Notes: generated by a model not told the origin, from the sequence alone. Shown: positions 1-9,159, numbered from the stretch's first letter. The stretch: 64,000 nucleotides of DNA from Pedobacter sp. Bi126 (GCF_918698245.1 NZ_CAKKMS010000001.1:496001-560000), one strand, 5' to 3'. Numbers and translations are program-made.

Positions 1-122
1 ATGGATCAGGAATAGGATTGACCATTAGCCGCAACATTATGAAAATGCATAGAGGCAGCATAGAAGTTGTTTCAATGCCAGATAATGGCAGCACTTTTTC
101 TCTGGTATTTAATTACGTTTAA
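1..122 (+). CDS. Sensor histidine kinase, C-terminal end only (partial)
   Basis: The frame is open from the window edge to a TAA at 120-122 and reads as the last 39 residues of a HATPase_c domain. GSGIGLTISRNIMKMH is the G2 box of a histidine kinase, and it is followed by the usual final strand ending in SMPDNGSTFSLVF. The gene begins outside the window, so its sensor part and partner regulator cannot be seen. The fragment is short but the motif is distinctive. Confidence 0.8.
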   Translation, partial: GSGIGLTISRNIMKMHRGSIEVVSMPDNGSTFSLVFNYV

Positions 123-207
123 TCATTTGAATGTTTTTTTGAGCTAAAAAATCAAACAAAACCAGTTTTGATATGCTTTTAATGATGTGGATACATCAAA
201 TACAAGC

Positions 208-2397
208 ATGAAGACAGTTATAATATCGAACAGACTACCCGTTAAAATCATTGAAGAAAACAACGAATACACCCTTATTCCAAGTGAGGGCGGCCTTGCC
301 ACAGGATTAGGAGACGTTTATAAATCAGGCAATTCCATTTGGATCGGCTGGCCTGGCATAGAAGTACCAGAAGAACGTCAGGAAGAAGTTACTCAAAAAC
401 TTGCCGCGTTAAACCTATACCCAGTTTACCTTACTCAAAACGAAATCAATTTATATTACGAAGGTTTCTCAAACGAAGTATTATGGCCAGTATTTCATTA
501 CCTTGTTACCTACGCCCATTACGAACAAAGTTATTGGGATTGCTATCAATCCGTTAATGAGAAATTTGCAAAAAGTGCCATGCAGGTACTTAACAGAAGA
601 GATAAAATCTGGATCCAAGATTACCAGTTACTCCTTCTTCCTGGCATTTTAAGGGAAAAACTCCCAAATGCTACGATTGGTTTTTTCCAGCATATTCCTT
701 TTCCATCATACGAAATATTCCGTTTAATCCCTTGGCGCGAAGAACTATTGAACGGCTTAATTGGTGCCGATCTAATCGGTTTCCATACTTTTGATGATGT
801 TCGCCATTTTATTAGTACGGCAACACGTTTGCTCCCTGTAAACTCATCATCAAACATACTCAGCAGTAACGAAAGACAAATTGTTGTGGAAGCTTTTCCA
901 ATGGGAATTGATTTCGATAAATTTTCAGGTTTACCAGCAACTGAACGAGTGCAACAAGAGATCGACTATTTCAGGACAGGTAAAGAAGATATGAAAGTAA
1001 TCTTGTCTATCGATCGGCTCGATTACAGCAAAGGCATATTAGAAAGATTAAAGGCTTTAGAGCTATTGCTTCAGATCCACCCAGAGTATATTGGCAAAAT
1101 CGAGCTTTTTATGATTGTTGTGCCCTCCAGGGATACGGTACCAAAATATAGCGAACTCCGAGATCAGATTGATCAGTTTGTTGGAAATTTAAATGCGAGG
1201 TACCGTTCAATGAATTGGATTCCGGTAAATTATTTTTACCGCTCCTTCCCTATTGAAGTGCTATCGGCCCTTTACTCCACAGCAGATATCTGTTTGGTTA
1301 CGCCTATGCGCGATGGAATGAATTTGGTAAGTAAAGAATATGTAGCCAGCAGAAACAATAATGATGGTGTATTGATTTTAAGTGAAATGGCGGGAGCATC
1401 CAAAGAATTAACTGATGCCATAATCGTAAATCCCAATAACATTGGTGATATTATGGAGGCTATTGTAACAGCGCTTAAAATGTCGCCATCAGAACAACAA
1501 ATGCGTATGAAAGCCATGCGTGCAATTGTAGAAAAATTCAATGTTAAACATTGGGTTAACAATTTTATTTTAAGATTAAACGAAGTGAAAGATTCTCAAA
1601 AATCGTTATTAACAAAACATGCAGTAAATGCTATTAATGAAGTAATAGTAACTAAATATGCGCAAACGCAAAATCGTGTGCTATTTTTAGATTATGACGG
1701 TACCCTTGTAGATTTTACCGGAAATATTGACGACGCTTCGCCAGATGCCGAATTGTACGATTTGATTGAGAACCTAACACTCGATAAGGCAAATAAAGTG
1801 GTTATTATTAGTGGCAGACGAAATGAAACCCTCGAAAAGTGGTTTGGACACCTAAAGGTAGATATGATTGCAGAACATGGTGCCTGGCAAAAATCGTTCG
1901 AAGATAAATGGAACAGCCTGCCACTTTTAACCGACCAGTGGAAACAAGAAATAAAAACGTTATTGGAAACTTATACAGACCGTACCCCAGGATCGTTTAT
2001 TGAAGAAAAAAGTTACTCACTGGTTTGGCATTATCGGAAAGCAGAAGAAGGGCTTGGCGAATTAAGGGCCAATGAAATTATCAGCCATATGAAAATCTTA
2101 GCTGCAGATAAAGGCCTGCAACTTATGCCGGGCAATAAGGTAATTGAGTTTAAAAATATGGAGGTTAACAAAGGCAAGGCTGCCCTTAACTGGTTGTACG
2201 ATAAAAAACCAGATTTTATTTTGGCTCTTGGCGATGACCATACCGACGAAGATATTTTCAGGGCATTACCAGATGACGCTTTTACCATTAAAGTTGGCAA
2301 CAACATTTCGGAAGCAAAATATTACCTAAATGATTTTAATGAAGTGCGAAAACTGCTTTGGAGCTTAGTAAAAGAAGAATTTGTAGGCCGGAGTTAA
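208..2397 (+). CDS. Bifunctional trehalose-6-phosphate synthase/phosphatase (OtsA-OtsB fusion)
   Basis: It makes trehalose-6-phosphate from UDP-glucose and glucose-6-phosphate, then dephosphorylates it to trehalose in the cytosol. The N-terminal GT20 part (about residues 1-470) shows SNRLPV, EGGLATGL, WIGWPG, DRLDYSKG (about 269) and MRDGMNL (about 367). The C-terminal HAD phosphatase shows DYDGT (about 495) and GDDHTDE (about 675). The 729-residue length fits the fused form known from yeast and Bacteroidota. The open frame extends to a GTG at 187, but I chose ATG 208 because the protein then begins MKTVIISNRLP as in relatives. One oddity is IQDYQL where many OtsA proteins have a His before DY. 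The gene is convergent with the GH15 gene, and a 15-bp-stem terminator lies between them. Confidence 0.93.
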   Translation: MKTVIISNRLPVKIIEENNEYTLIPSEGGLATGLGDVYKSGNSIWIGWPGIEVPEERQEEVTQKLAALNLYPVYLTQNEINLYYEGFSNEVLWPVFHYLVTYAHYEQSYWDCYQSVNEKFAKSAMQVLNRRDKIWIQDYQLLLLPGILREKLPNATIGFFQHIPFPSYEIFRLIPWREELLNGLIGADLIGFHTFDDVRHFISTATRLLPVNSSSNILSSNERQIVVEAFPMGIDFDKFSGLPATERVQQEIDYFRTGKEDMKVILSIDRLDYSKGILERLKALELLLQIHPEYIGKIELFMIVVPSRDTVPKYSELRDQIDQFVGNLNARYRSMNWIPVNYFYRSFPIEVLSALYSTADICLVTPMRDGMNLVSKEYVASRNNNDGVLILSEMAGASKELTDAIIVNPNNIGDIMEAIVTALKMSPSEQQMRMKAMRAIVEKFNVKHWVNNFILRLNEVKDSQKSLLTKHAVNAINEVIVTKYAQTQNRVLFLDYDGTLVDFTGNIDDASPDAELYDLIENLTLDKANKVVIISGRRNETLEKWFGHLKVDMIAEHGAWQKSFEDKWNSLPLLTDQWKQEIKTLLETYTDRTPGSFIEEKSYSLVWHYRKAEEGLGELRANEIISHMKILAADKGLQLMPGNKVIEFKNMEVNKGKAALNWLYDKKPDFILALGDDHTDEDIFRALPDDAFTIKVGNNISEAKYYLNDFNEVRKLLWSLVKEEFVGRS

Positions 2398-2423
2398 TGC
2401 AACCTACATTTTCACTAAATAAA

Positions 2424-2519
2424 TCGTCATTGCGAGAAGGCTCTTTCAGCCGACGAAGCAATCTTACAACGATCGCTACAGCGTGCGCATTAAGATTGCT
2501 TCATACTTCGCAATGACGA
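2424..2519. repeat. REP-like palindromic repeat, copy A
   Basis: The element starts TCGTCATTGCGAGAAGG and ends CGCAATGACGA, so its ends are inverted repeats. Inside it, GAAGCAATCTTA is mirrored by TAAGATTGCTTC. Related copies lie at 21509-21611 and 31801-31899, with a hybrid at 61315-61421. It sits just after the trehalose gene. Confidence 0.85.
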
Positions 2520-2565
2520 ATTTATTATAAAATTAATGCCAAGGTCTGTGTCTCCATAGACATTT

Positions 2566-2619
2566 AGCTTTGACAACTTTAACATGCAGTGTGCAGATAA
2601 AAGTTGTCAAAGCTTTTTT
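2566..2619 (+). terminator. Intrinsic terminator after otsAB
   Basis: AGCTTTGACAACTTT (2566-2580) pairs perfectly over 15 bp with 2600-2614, and a T-run follows to 2619. The T-run is on the + strand side, so it ends the trehalose gene transcript. It lies 20 nt from the 3' end of the convergent GH15 gene. Confidence 0.85.
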
Positions 2620-2638
2620 GTTGTAATCCACCCTATTC

Positions 2639-4423
2639 CTACAAAAATATCGGCCTATCCAGTTTAATTGCAATGCGATAAGCCGCATTCATTAAACCCA
2701 CATGACTATAAGCCTGAGGGAAATTACCCCATTGGCTACCCGTTTTAGCATCAACATCCTCACTGAACAAAAGAAGGTGATTACAATATTTAATAATATT
2801 TTCGAATTCCTTAATCGCTTCATCCGTACGGCCAACACAGGCCAAAGCTTCCACATACCAAAAAGCACAGATTAAAAATGTTGTTTTTGGCTTACCGAAA
2901 TCGTCAGCATGTAAGTAACGGTAAAATAGCCCATCTTCCGTTTTCAACTCCTTTTCTAAAGCGATTAAATGATCTTTCGCCCGATCTGAAGCCGGATCCA
3001 AATAATTCATCATGATCAATTGTAGGGTGCTCGCGTCTAAATGTGGACTTCCAACCGCATTGGTATAAACCTTTCTTTCCGGATCGTAGCAGGCTTCTAT
3101 GTGCGCCGCAGCCTTATCAATCAAAATCTCCGCACGCTTCTCGAAATCCTCATTACCAATAGTTTTAGCCATTTTTAAAGCAGCCTGTGCTCCTGCCCAT
3201 TGAAATAGGTTACTATAACAATGTACATTGGCAATATTTCTGAATTCCCAAATTCCGGCATCCTTTTCATCAATTGTCCGTTCAATTTTAGAAAGCACAC
3301 TTTCAATCCACTTTACCGAATCGCTACGTTCGGAAAAAACAAAACGGTGGTCGGTATAAAGTGGTAACATCGAAATTAAAACCTGACCGTAAATATCATT
3401 CTGAATGTGTTCATAGGCCTGGTTTCCTATTCTAATGGGTTGCTCGCCTTTGTAACCTTCCAGATGATTTAATGTATGCTCGGTAATTTCCCTTTCTCCT
3501 GCAATACCGTACAGGGGTTGATAGCGTGTATCTTCAGCATGCGAAATATCAGAGAGGTAATTAAAATACTTCTCCATTTCTTCAAAATGGCCAATATGGT
3601 TCAATGACGTTAATACATAGTGCGAATCCCTTAACCAGCAATATCTATAATCCCAGTTTCGGGTACTGCCCGGCGATTCTGGTAAACTAGTGGTACTTGC
3701 TGCTATAATTGCACCGGTATCTTCATATTGATGGATTTTCAGCACCAAGGCTGATCGGATTACAAAAGGTTGGTAAAAACCCGCTATTGACGAGTGTTTA
3801 ATCCATAATCGCCAATAGGCAATGGTTTCCCGCAAAAAATTTTCGGCGGTACTTACCACGGGAGCCTCTAAATTTTGGCCATAAGTCATAACGAGGTACT
3901 TGGCCTCATTAAGTACAAATGCCTTTTCGTCAAAAATATAAGTAAGTGATACATTGGTACTTAAGCGGATATTTTCATCACAACCCAGATAATCAATATG
4001 ATTACTGCCCCTACTCGACTTCATTTTACCTTTCCCATAATCGCACACCGGCTCACATTTGATAGTAATGCGCGGGTTCCCCTCCAAAGGTTCGATCTTT
4101 CTGATGAACATTAACGGTTTAAAATAGCGATCGTACAGGTGAAAACGTGGTGCAAAATCCGTAATCCGGTATTTCCCGTCTTCAGCGGTAATTTCCGTCC
4201 TTAAAACATTGGTATTTTCAATATAATATTGATTAGAGGTAAATTCACCCTGTGGTAAAATCGAAAACTCTCCTCCCTTTTTCTCATCCAATAAACTGCC
4301 AAATACAAAAGGGCTATCGAAACGTGGCCAGCAAAGCCAAGATATATCAGTGTTTTTATTTACGTGTGCAATGAAAGCGCAATTTCCTATAATTCCTGTT
4401 TGATAAAGGTGCTGTTCGGCCAT
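2639..4423 (-). CDS. Glycoside hydrolase family 15 (glucoamylase- or trehalase-like)
   Basis: The predicted product is a cytosolic inverting exo-alpha-glucosidase of the glucoamylase/trehalase type; no signal peptide is seen. The 594 residues have the GH15 plan: an N-terminal beta-sandwich (ISWLCWPRFDSPFVFGSLLD near residue 30) and an (alpha/alpha)6 barrel. Barrel motifs are SPGSTRNWDYRYCWLRD (about 251-269) and the C-terminal GSQWGNFPQAYSHVGL. Length and motifs are complete. The gene faces the trehalose synthesis gene and sits beside glgC/glgA, so trehalose or glycogen-derived glucan are both plausible substrates. The sequence does not decide between them. Confidence 0.85.
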   Translation of the reverse strand: MAEQHLYQTGIIGNCAFIAHVNKNTDISWLCWPRFDSPFVFGSLLDEKKGGEFSILPQGEFTSNQYYIENTNVLRTEITAEDGKYRITDFAPRFHLYDRYFKPLMFIRKIEPLEGNPRITIKCEPVCDYGKGKMKSSRGSNHIDYLGCDENIRLSTNVSLTYIFDEKAFVLNEAKYLVMTYGQNLEAPVVSTAENFLRETIAYWRLWIKHSSIAGFYQPFVIRSALVLKIHQYEDTGAIIAASTTSLPESPGSTRNWDYRYCWLRDSHYVLTSLNHIGHFEEMEKYFNYLSDISHAEDTRYQPLYGIAGEREITEHTLNHLEGYKGEQPIRIGNQAYEHIQNDIYGQVLISMLPLYTDHRFVFSERSDSVKWIESVLSKIERTIDEKDAGIWEFRNIANVHCYSNLFQWAGAQAALKMAKTIGNEDFEKRAEILIDKAAAHIEACYDPERKVYTNAVGSPHLDASTLQLIMMNYLDPASDRAKDHLIALEKELKTEDGLFYRYLHADDFGKPKTTFLICAFWYVEALACVGRTDEAIKEFENIIKYCNHLLLFSEDVDAKTGSQWGNFPQAYSHVGLMNAAYRIAIKLDRPIFL

Positions 4424-4517
4424 AGACTATAATTTTGTTTATTTACTAACAAGCCGATCGGAAAAATGTTAGGGAGAAATGTCAAAAAGCCGTTAAAACG
4501 ATTAAGAACTTATTTTT

Positions 4518-4860
4518 TGAAAAGCAGGGTTCTGTACATTTCGGTGGCGATAGTCCCTGCTACCGCTGCAAGTCCTTGCTTCATTGTGGGCTTTTTGCTA
4601 TCAGGTTTATTTAGCAAAGACTTCCGAAGTTTCAAAGGGGCCATAACGACGGAGAACTTCTGAAGTCTGATGATACGCTATAAATCCGCGTTAGGGATTG
4701 TAAGGGTTTAGTACAGATCCTTCATCGGTACCGGAGCAAAGCGCAGCCCTGAAAAGCCCGACCCTTTCCCGATTCATCGGGATTAGGGTAACGCCCAAAT
4801 CAGTTTGCAATCTTCAGCTTCCAGTTTGCAGTTTTCAGTTGGTAGTTTCTTAAAACGGCT
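4518..4860 (+). repeat. Long composite intergenic repeat, copy 1
   Basis: The copy comprises a block at 4518-4612, a hairpin at 4619-4667 (GACTTCCGAAGTTT against GAACTTCTGAAGTC), a core at 4685-4803 and a tail rich in CAGTTTGCA-type words. The same order of parts appears inverted at 19090-19478. The core shares runs such as CGCGTTAGGGATTGTAAGGG and TTCATCGGTACCG with that copy. Confidence 0.8.
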
Positions 4861-4950
4861 TATTTTTAAAACCTTAGCGGTCTGATAAAAGATTCTTCTC
4901 CGAAGGAGTTCCTTTGGAACACTACACTCAGAATGATAGTCGGGCAATAA

Positions 4951-4980
4951 AAAAGCCAGCCACGAAAAATCGCGACTGGC
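4951..4980 (-). terminator. Intrinsic terminator after glgC
   Basis: Read on the minus strand, GCCAG...CTGGC forms a stem with inner pairs, followed by TTTTTT. It lies 24 nt beyond the glgC stop and ends the glgA-glgC transcript. Confidence 0.75.
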
Positions 4981-5003
4981 CTAGTTAATGAATAATGATT
5001 ATC

Positions 5004-6272
5004 TTAAATTACTGTTCCACTAGGTACAACAGCACCTTTTTTAATTACCACGATACCATCCTTAACGGCATAAAGCTCAAAGTCTCCGTCTTCCAAATGA
5101 TCGCCGCCATTAATTTTAACATCATTTCCTATACGGCAATTTTTATCAATAATAGCGTTATTGATGTGACAGCGATCTCCGATACCAATTAATGAATTCC
5201 CTTTATTGGTTTCTTCCTGAATTTCTTCAAGCGTCTGGTACCGGTCGCTCCCCATAATATAGGCATTGGTAATTACTGTATCCTGTCCGATTCTAGACCT
5301 GATCCCTAAAACAGCATGCTCTACTCTGCTGGCCTGAACAATACAGCCTTCAGCGATAATGGTTTTATCCAAAGTGGTACCCGAAATTTTTGAAGGAGGC
5401 AACATTCGTGCCCTGGTGAAAATAGCATGGTTGCTATCGAACATATTAAATTTAGGAATTTCATCCGTTAGACCTAAATTGGCTTCAAAGAAAGATGAAA
5501 TATTTCCAATATCGGTCCAATAACCTTCATACTGAAAGCTTAAAACCCTGCTCTGAGAAATTGCTCTGGGCAAAATCTCTTTACCAAAATCCTTTTCTTC
5601 TTCGTTCTCATTTAAGATATTGATCAGGTACTCGCGGTTGAAAACGTAAATACCCATTGAAGCTAAGAAATTACGTCCTTCGCCCTGCATTTCAGCACCA
5701 GTATCCGAAACCCATTCTTCTAAACCAGTTTTAGGTTTTTCGATGAAAGAAGTGATCATGTTTTCATCATCGGCCTTTAAAATACCAAAATCTGTTGCAT
5801 CTTTTGCCGTTACCGGAATAGTAGCAATGGTAATTTCTGCATTGGCTTCGATATGTTTTTCGATCATATCCTTAAAGTCCATCTGGTACAGTTGATCGCC
5901 GGATAAAATCAAAATGTAATCGAATTCGTGCGAAACAATGTGATGCATACACTGACGAACAGCATCTGCTGTACCCTGGAACCAACCTGAGTTTTGTACA
6001 GTTTGTTCAGCCGCCAAAATATCAACAAAGGCCGTACTAAAATGGCTAAAGTGATATGTGTTTTTAATGTGTTTGTTTAGGGATGCTGAATTAAACTGGG
6101 TTAACACAAACATTCGATGAATTCCAGAATTTAAGCAATTCGAAATCGGAATATCCACCAATCGGTATTTACCAGCAATTGGAACTGCCGGTTTAGAACG
6201 TGTTTGTGTTAGCGGCGATAATCTAGAGCCCTGGCCACCGCCAAGGATAACGCCTAAAACTTTGTCAGTCAT
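5004..6272 (-). CDS. glgC: Glucose-1-phosphate adenylyltransferase
   Basis: It makes ADP-glucose from glucose-1-phosphate and ATP, the committed step of glycogen synthesis. The 422-residue protein starts with the nucleotidyltransferase signature LGGGQGSRLSPLT (about 9-21), then KPAVPIAGKYRLVDIPIS, then a catalytic GDQLYQMDF near residue 125. The C-terminal third has the hexapeptide repeats of a left-handed beta helix. It lies 8 nt after glgA, so the two are one operon. No branching enzyme (glgB) is present in this window. Length and motifs are normal. Confidence 0.95.
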   Translation of the reverse strand: MTDKVLGVILGGGQGSRLSPLTQTRSKPAVPIAGKYRLVDIPISNCLNSGIHRMFVLTQFNSASLNKHIKNTYHFSHFSTAFVDILAAEQTVQNSGWFQGTADAVRQCMHHIVSHEFDYILILSGDQLYQMDFKDMIEKHIEANAEITIATIPVTAKDATDFGILKADDENMITSFIEKPKTGLEEWVSDTGAEMQGEGRNFLASMGIYVFNREYLINILNENEEEKDFGKEILPRAISQSRVLSFQYEGYWTDIGNISSFFEANLGLTDEIPKFNMFDSNHAIFTRARMLPPSKISGTTLDKTIIAEGCIVQASRVEHAVLGIRSRIGQDTVITNAYIMGSDRYQTLEEIQEETNKGNSLIGIGDRCHINNAIIDKNCRIGNDVKINGGDHLEDGDFELYAVKDGIVVIKKGAVVPSGTVI

Positions 6273-6280
6273 GTTTAAGC

Positions 6281-7693
6281 TTATTTTAATATTTGGTATA
6301 ATTCTATATAATTTAATGCTGCGTTATCCCACGAATGGTCTATCTTCATCATTGTTTTTCTCACTGCTTTAAAAGCCTTTTTATCGTTATATAACTCAAC
6401 AGCACGGTTAATGGCATGAGTAACATCCCAAATACTCGTTTGATCGTGGCAAATCCCAAAACCTCCGTCGCCTATATCAATTACCGTATCCTTCAATCCA
6501 CCAATCCGGCGAACAATAGGAACAGTTCCATACCTTAACGCATAAAGCTGATTTAAACCACAAGGTTCCACTCTCGATGGCATGATCAGAAAATCTGCAC
6601 CAGCATACATTTCGTGCGAAACCTGCTCATTATAACCAATGTAAGCATTGTATTTACCAGTAAAAATGTCTTTCAGCTGATTTAACCGGCCTTCCACCCA
6701 GTTATCGCCTGATCCTAAAACCAGGATATTGATGTTGTCGCCATGCTGTTGCAAAGCTGTGTAAAAAATATCTGGCAATAAATCGGCACCTTTTTCATCA
6801 ACCAATCTACCGATAAAAGTAAATAGTGGTTTAGACGGATCTAATTGAAAAACATCACAGAGGGCTGTTTTGTTTGCCAGTTTACCAGTTTCAACTGTTT
6901 TTAAATTGTAACCTTTGCCCAGCATCGGGTCCGTTTCCGGATTCCAAACCTCACTATCGATTCCATTTAATATTCCTACCGATTTCCAGCGCTCTTGTCT
7001 TAACAAACTTTCTAATCCACGGGCATTGTTCATCATCTCATCCAGGTAACTTGGCGAAACCGTAGTTACCTTCCAGGCACATTTAATGGCCGATGCTAAA
7101 GGGTTAATGGCATCTTCCCAACCTAGTAAACCACCTTTCCACAAATCGAATGCAGGTATATAATATAATTTTTCCCAGCCAAACTGACCTTGGTATTGCG
7201 CATTGTGAATGGTTAAAACCGTCGGGACACCGCTAATTGCTTTATATTTTACGCAATTTGAAACCATAAACGGAATTAAGCCTGTATGGTGGTCGTGGCA
7301 ATGAAGCACATCCGGGCGGTGCTCCCATTGTACAATCCAATCAAGTGTAGCAATCTGGAAAGCCACAAATCTTTCTGTATCGTCGCTATAACCATATACA
7401 TTTGGGCGGTCGGTTAAGCCCTGAATATGGATCACGTATAAATCAAAGCCTAATTTATTGGTTTTTTCTTTTAAAATGCGGTACTGAAAGTGGTGATTAC
7501 CGTAGTTTGCCCATGCATCGTAAGTTACTTCAAATTCGCTTTCGCGAATGAATTTAGTATCGTACGCAGGAACAACCACCTTGGCAATGTGGCCTAATTT
7601 ATTCTGATATTTTGGTAAGGCCCCTACTACATCGGCTAAACCACCAACCTTTGCAACTGGGTAACACTCGGCGCTTATATGTATAATTTCCAT
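6281..7693 (-). CDS. glgA: Glycogen synthase (ADP-glucose type)
   Basis: This GT5 enzyme extends alpha-1,4-glucan from ADP-glucose. The N-terminus has AKVGGLADVVGALPK, the substrate-binding loop of GlgA. HCHDHHTGLIP lies near 135, and the C-terminal GT-B half has MPSRVEPCGLNQLYALRYG (about 365-383) with the conserved Glu. The 470-residue length is typical. The frame opens at a TTG (7696), but ATG 7693 gives the expected MEIIHISAECYPVAKVGG start. It is first in the glgA-glgC pair. Confidence 0.95.
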   Translation of the reverse strand: MEIIHISAECYPVAKVGGLADVVGALPKYQNKLGHIAKVVVPAYDTKFIRESEFEVTYDAWANYGNHHFQYRILKEKTNKLGFDLYVIHIQGLTDRPNVYGYSDDTERFVAFQIATLDWIVQWEHRPDVLHCHDHHTGLIPFMVSNCVKYKAISGVPTVLTIHNAQYQGQFGWEKLYYIPAFDLWKGGLLGWEDAINPLASAIKCAWKVTTVSPSYLDEMMNNARGLESLLRQERWKSVGILNGIDSEVWNPETDPMLGKGYNLKTVETGKLANKTALCDVFQLDPSKPLFTFIGRLVDEKGADLLPDIFYTALQQHGDNINILVLGSGDNWVEGRLNQLKDIFTGKYNAYIGYNEQVSHEMYAGADFLIMPSRVEPCGLNQLYALRYGTVPIVRRIGGLKDTVIDIGDGGFGICHDQTSIWDVTHAINRAVELYNDKKAFKAVRKTMMKIDHSWDNAALNYIELYQILK

Positions 7694-7870
7694 CAAATAT
7701 TTGGTGTAGATAACCTAAGTAAGTTACTAATTGTTTTGAGTTTTGCAAATAATGAAAATTATATTTTTAGTTGATTGTTTTAAGTTTTTATTAAGCATAA
7801 TTAGCTCATATCGGCGGGAGAATGATGCCTATGGTTTCCCGCTGATTTTGTAGATACCTGCAGCGTTTTT

Positions 7871-7970
7871 TATGAGAAAGTGAATATTCAGTTCTTTGTG
7901 GCGGCCTACAGCCCTGCTTTCCGCTACAAGTTCCTCGCTGCGCTCCGGGCTTTCGCTTCAATCAGGCTTA
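7871..7970 (+). repeat. Long composite repeat, partial copy 3
   Basis: This stretch aligns by eye to 4518-4612 and to the reverse complement of 19384-19478. All share a ...CAGTTYTT...GTGGY...CCYGCTTTCCG...TTCAATC(A/G)GG pattern. The core and tail of the element are missing here. Confidence 0.6.
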
Positions 7971-8002
7971 GAAACACAGGGGCTCCTTCTACTAAACGCA
8001 AA

Positions 8003-8031
8003 AAAACCGCTTAAATCCATAAGCGGTTTTT
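8003..8031 (-). terminator. Intrinsic terminator after the SUMT paralogue
   Basis: ACCGCTTA (8006-8013) pairs with TAAGCGGT (8020-8027). T-runs flank both sides, so it may work in both directions. It lies 38 nt beyond the stop of the minus-strand methyltransferase gene. Confidence 0.8.
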
Positions 8032-8068
8032 AACAACAAAACAAATATATTTTTGGTTAAAAAATATC

Positions 8069-8863
8069 TTAGTACTCTTCGGCGATAATTTCGTAAAAAT
8101 CGCGGATTGGCTGAAACTGCGGGTGTAATGATACTACATCTCCAAAAACCAATAAAGCCGGGGCAGTTATTCTTTTATCTTCAACAATTTCAGCAATCGT
8201 ATCAACAATACCAACTGCAATTTTTTCTTCTGGTGTAGAACCATTTTGAATTACCGCTACTGGCAAAAGGTTTTTATTTTCTGCCTGAAATATAGCAGCA
8301 ATTTCTTTTACTTTTTCAATTCCGTTTAAAACAACAATAGTTGCTTTCGTTTTTGCTGCGATGTATAAATCTTCAGAGATTTCACCCTTTGAGTTTGTTC
8401 CGGTTACTGCCCAAAAACTTTCACTCAAATCTTTATAAATCATCGGGATCTTTTGCAAACTTGGCGCACCGGTTGCACTCGAAATACCCGGAATAATTTC
8501 GGTGGGGATACTGTACGATTCTGCAGCATCTATTTCTTCGTATCCTTTTGCAAAGAAAAACGGATCGCCGCTTTTTAAACGTACCACGTGACCGTAGTTT
8601 AAAGCGTAATCAACAATCAATTTGTTAACTGCATCCTGAGAAAACGATTCATCATCTGAACGTTTGCCCACATAAACTTTCGGTATACCATCTGGCGCAT
8701 GACACAATAAAGCCTCGTTCACATTTGCATCATATAAAACAACATCAGCTGTCTTTAATGCTTTAACACCTTTTAAACTAAATAAATCCGGGTCGCCAGG
8801 ACCTGCACCTATTAAAGTAATTCTTGGTTCAATGTTCGCTTTTTCTACTTTATTCAAAATCAT
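8069..8863 (-). CDS. Diverged SUMT-like tetrapyrrole methyltransferase (second cobA paralogue)
   Basis: This is a class III SAM-dependent tetrapyrrole methylase of 264 residues, clearly homologous to the SUMT at 15823-16593. The GAGPGDPDL loop (about 19-27), LYDA and YVGKRS are kept. Several signatures differ: SGDPFFFAKGYEE replaces GGDPFVFGRGYEE, PMIYKDLSESFWAVTG replaces PVTHRGMSESFWVITG, and VVLNGIEKV replaces VVLMGLKKL. The last change removes the Met that corresponds, by my alignment, to a residue studied in E. coli CysG (Met382). It stands alone but has almost the same promoter block as the sulfite reductase operon. It may still make precorrin-2, may act on another tetrapyrrole, or may be drifting. 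Confidence 0.75.
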   Translation of the reverse strand: MILNKVEKANIEPRITLIGAGPGDPDLFSLKGVKALKTADVVLYDANVNEALLCHAPDGIPKVYVGKRSDDESFSQDAVNKLIVDYALNYGHVVRLKSGDPFFFAKGYEEIDAAESYSIPTEIIPGISSATGAPSLQKIPMIYKDLSESFWAVTGTNSKGEISEDLYIAAKTKATIVVLNGIEKVKEIAAIFQAENKNLLPVAVIQNGSTPEEKIAVGIVDTIAEIVEDKRITAPALLVFGDVVSLHPQFQPIRDFYEIIAEEY

Positions 8864-8895
8864 AACAGATAATTTAAGCTCGTTATACGTTTGTT

Positions 8896-8940
8896 AATAA
8901 TACAAATATATAAAGTCTATGGGAATTGTAGTAATTTATT
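8896..8940 (-). promoter_or_regulatory. Promoter block of the SUMT paralogue, shared with the sulfite reductase operon
   Basis: Positions 8903-8940 match 18948-18985 at 34 of 38 bases by my count. On the minus strand the block ends in TATATTTG, which fits the Bacteroidota -7 box TAnnTTTG, 40 nt before the start codon. The upstream part carries ATTCCCATAGAC, a likely operator. No TTG is seen at the usual -33 distance. Confidence 0.7.
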
Positions 8941-9055
8941 TTAAAATAATTTTATTTAGCTTTTTAGTGGGTGTTGATTTAAGGGATCTGGGCTTTAATG
9001 AGAGACTTATCCTATAGGGAACGTATATGTTTTTAAATCACCAACATGGAATTGG

Positions 9056-9159
9056 TTGTCATTCCGAACGCAGTGAAGAATCTTAATAGTGAAACATAGG
9101 ATCTATTAAAAGGTCCTTCGACTCCGCTCTCCACAGGAGTCCTTCGGACAGGATGACAA
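9056..9159. repeat. REP-like repeat, second type, copy B1
   Basis: It begins TTGTCATTCCGAACGCAGTG and ends GGACAGGATGACAA. The outer ends are inverted repeats, and inside are GAAGAATCTT and CCTTCGACTCCGCTC words. Relatives lie at 29676-29764 and 36019-36089. Confidence 0.75.

Larger units (their letters stand above)
4424..5003. other. 580-nt intergenic region made of repeats
   Basis: No credible gene. A 65-codon ORF at 4466-4663 lies inside repeat sequence and is rejected. The region holds a long composite repeat (4518-4860), a half-copy of a REP-like element near 4888-4940 and the glgC terminator. Confidence 0.7.
7697..8068. other. Intergenic region with partial repeat copies
   Basis: No gene is seen in these 372 nt. 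A GCGGGA/TCCCGC hairpin fragment lies near 7813-7843. A third, partial copy of the long composite repeat (first block only) lies at about 7871-7970. A terminator follows at 8003-8031. Confidence 0.65.

Noticed and set aside
4466..4663. 65-codon ORF on the + strand in the glgC/GH15 gap
   Set aside because: It lies inside the long composite repeat, is not conserved in the other copies and has no family resemblance.
8864..8902. A poly-Cys leader for the SUMT paralogue as well
   Set aside because: The 40-nt leader has no ATG and no terminator hairpin, so only the promoter block is shared.
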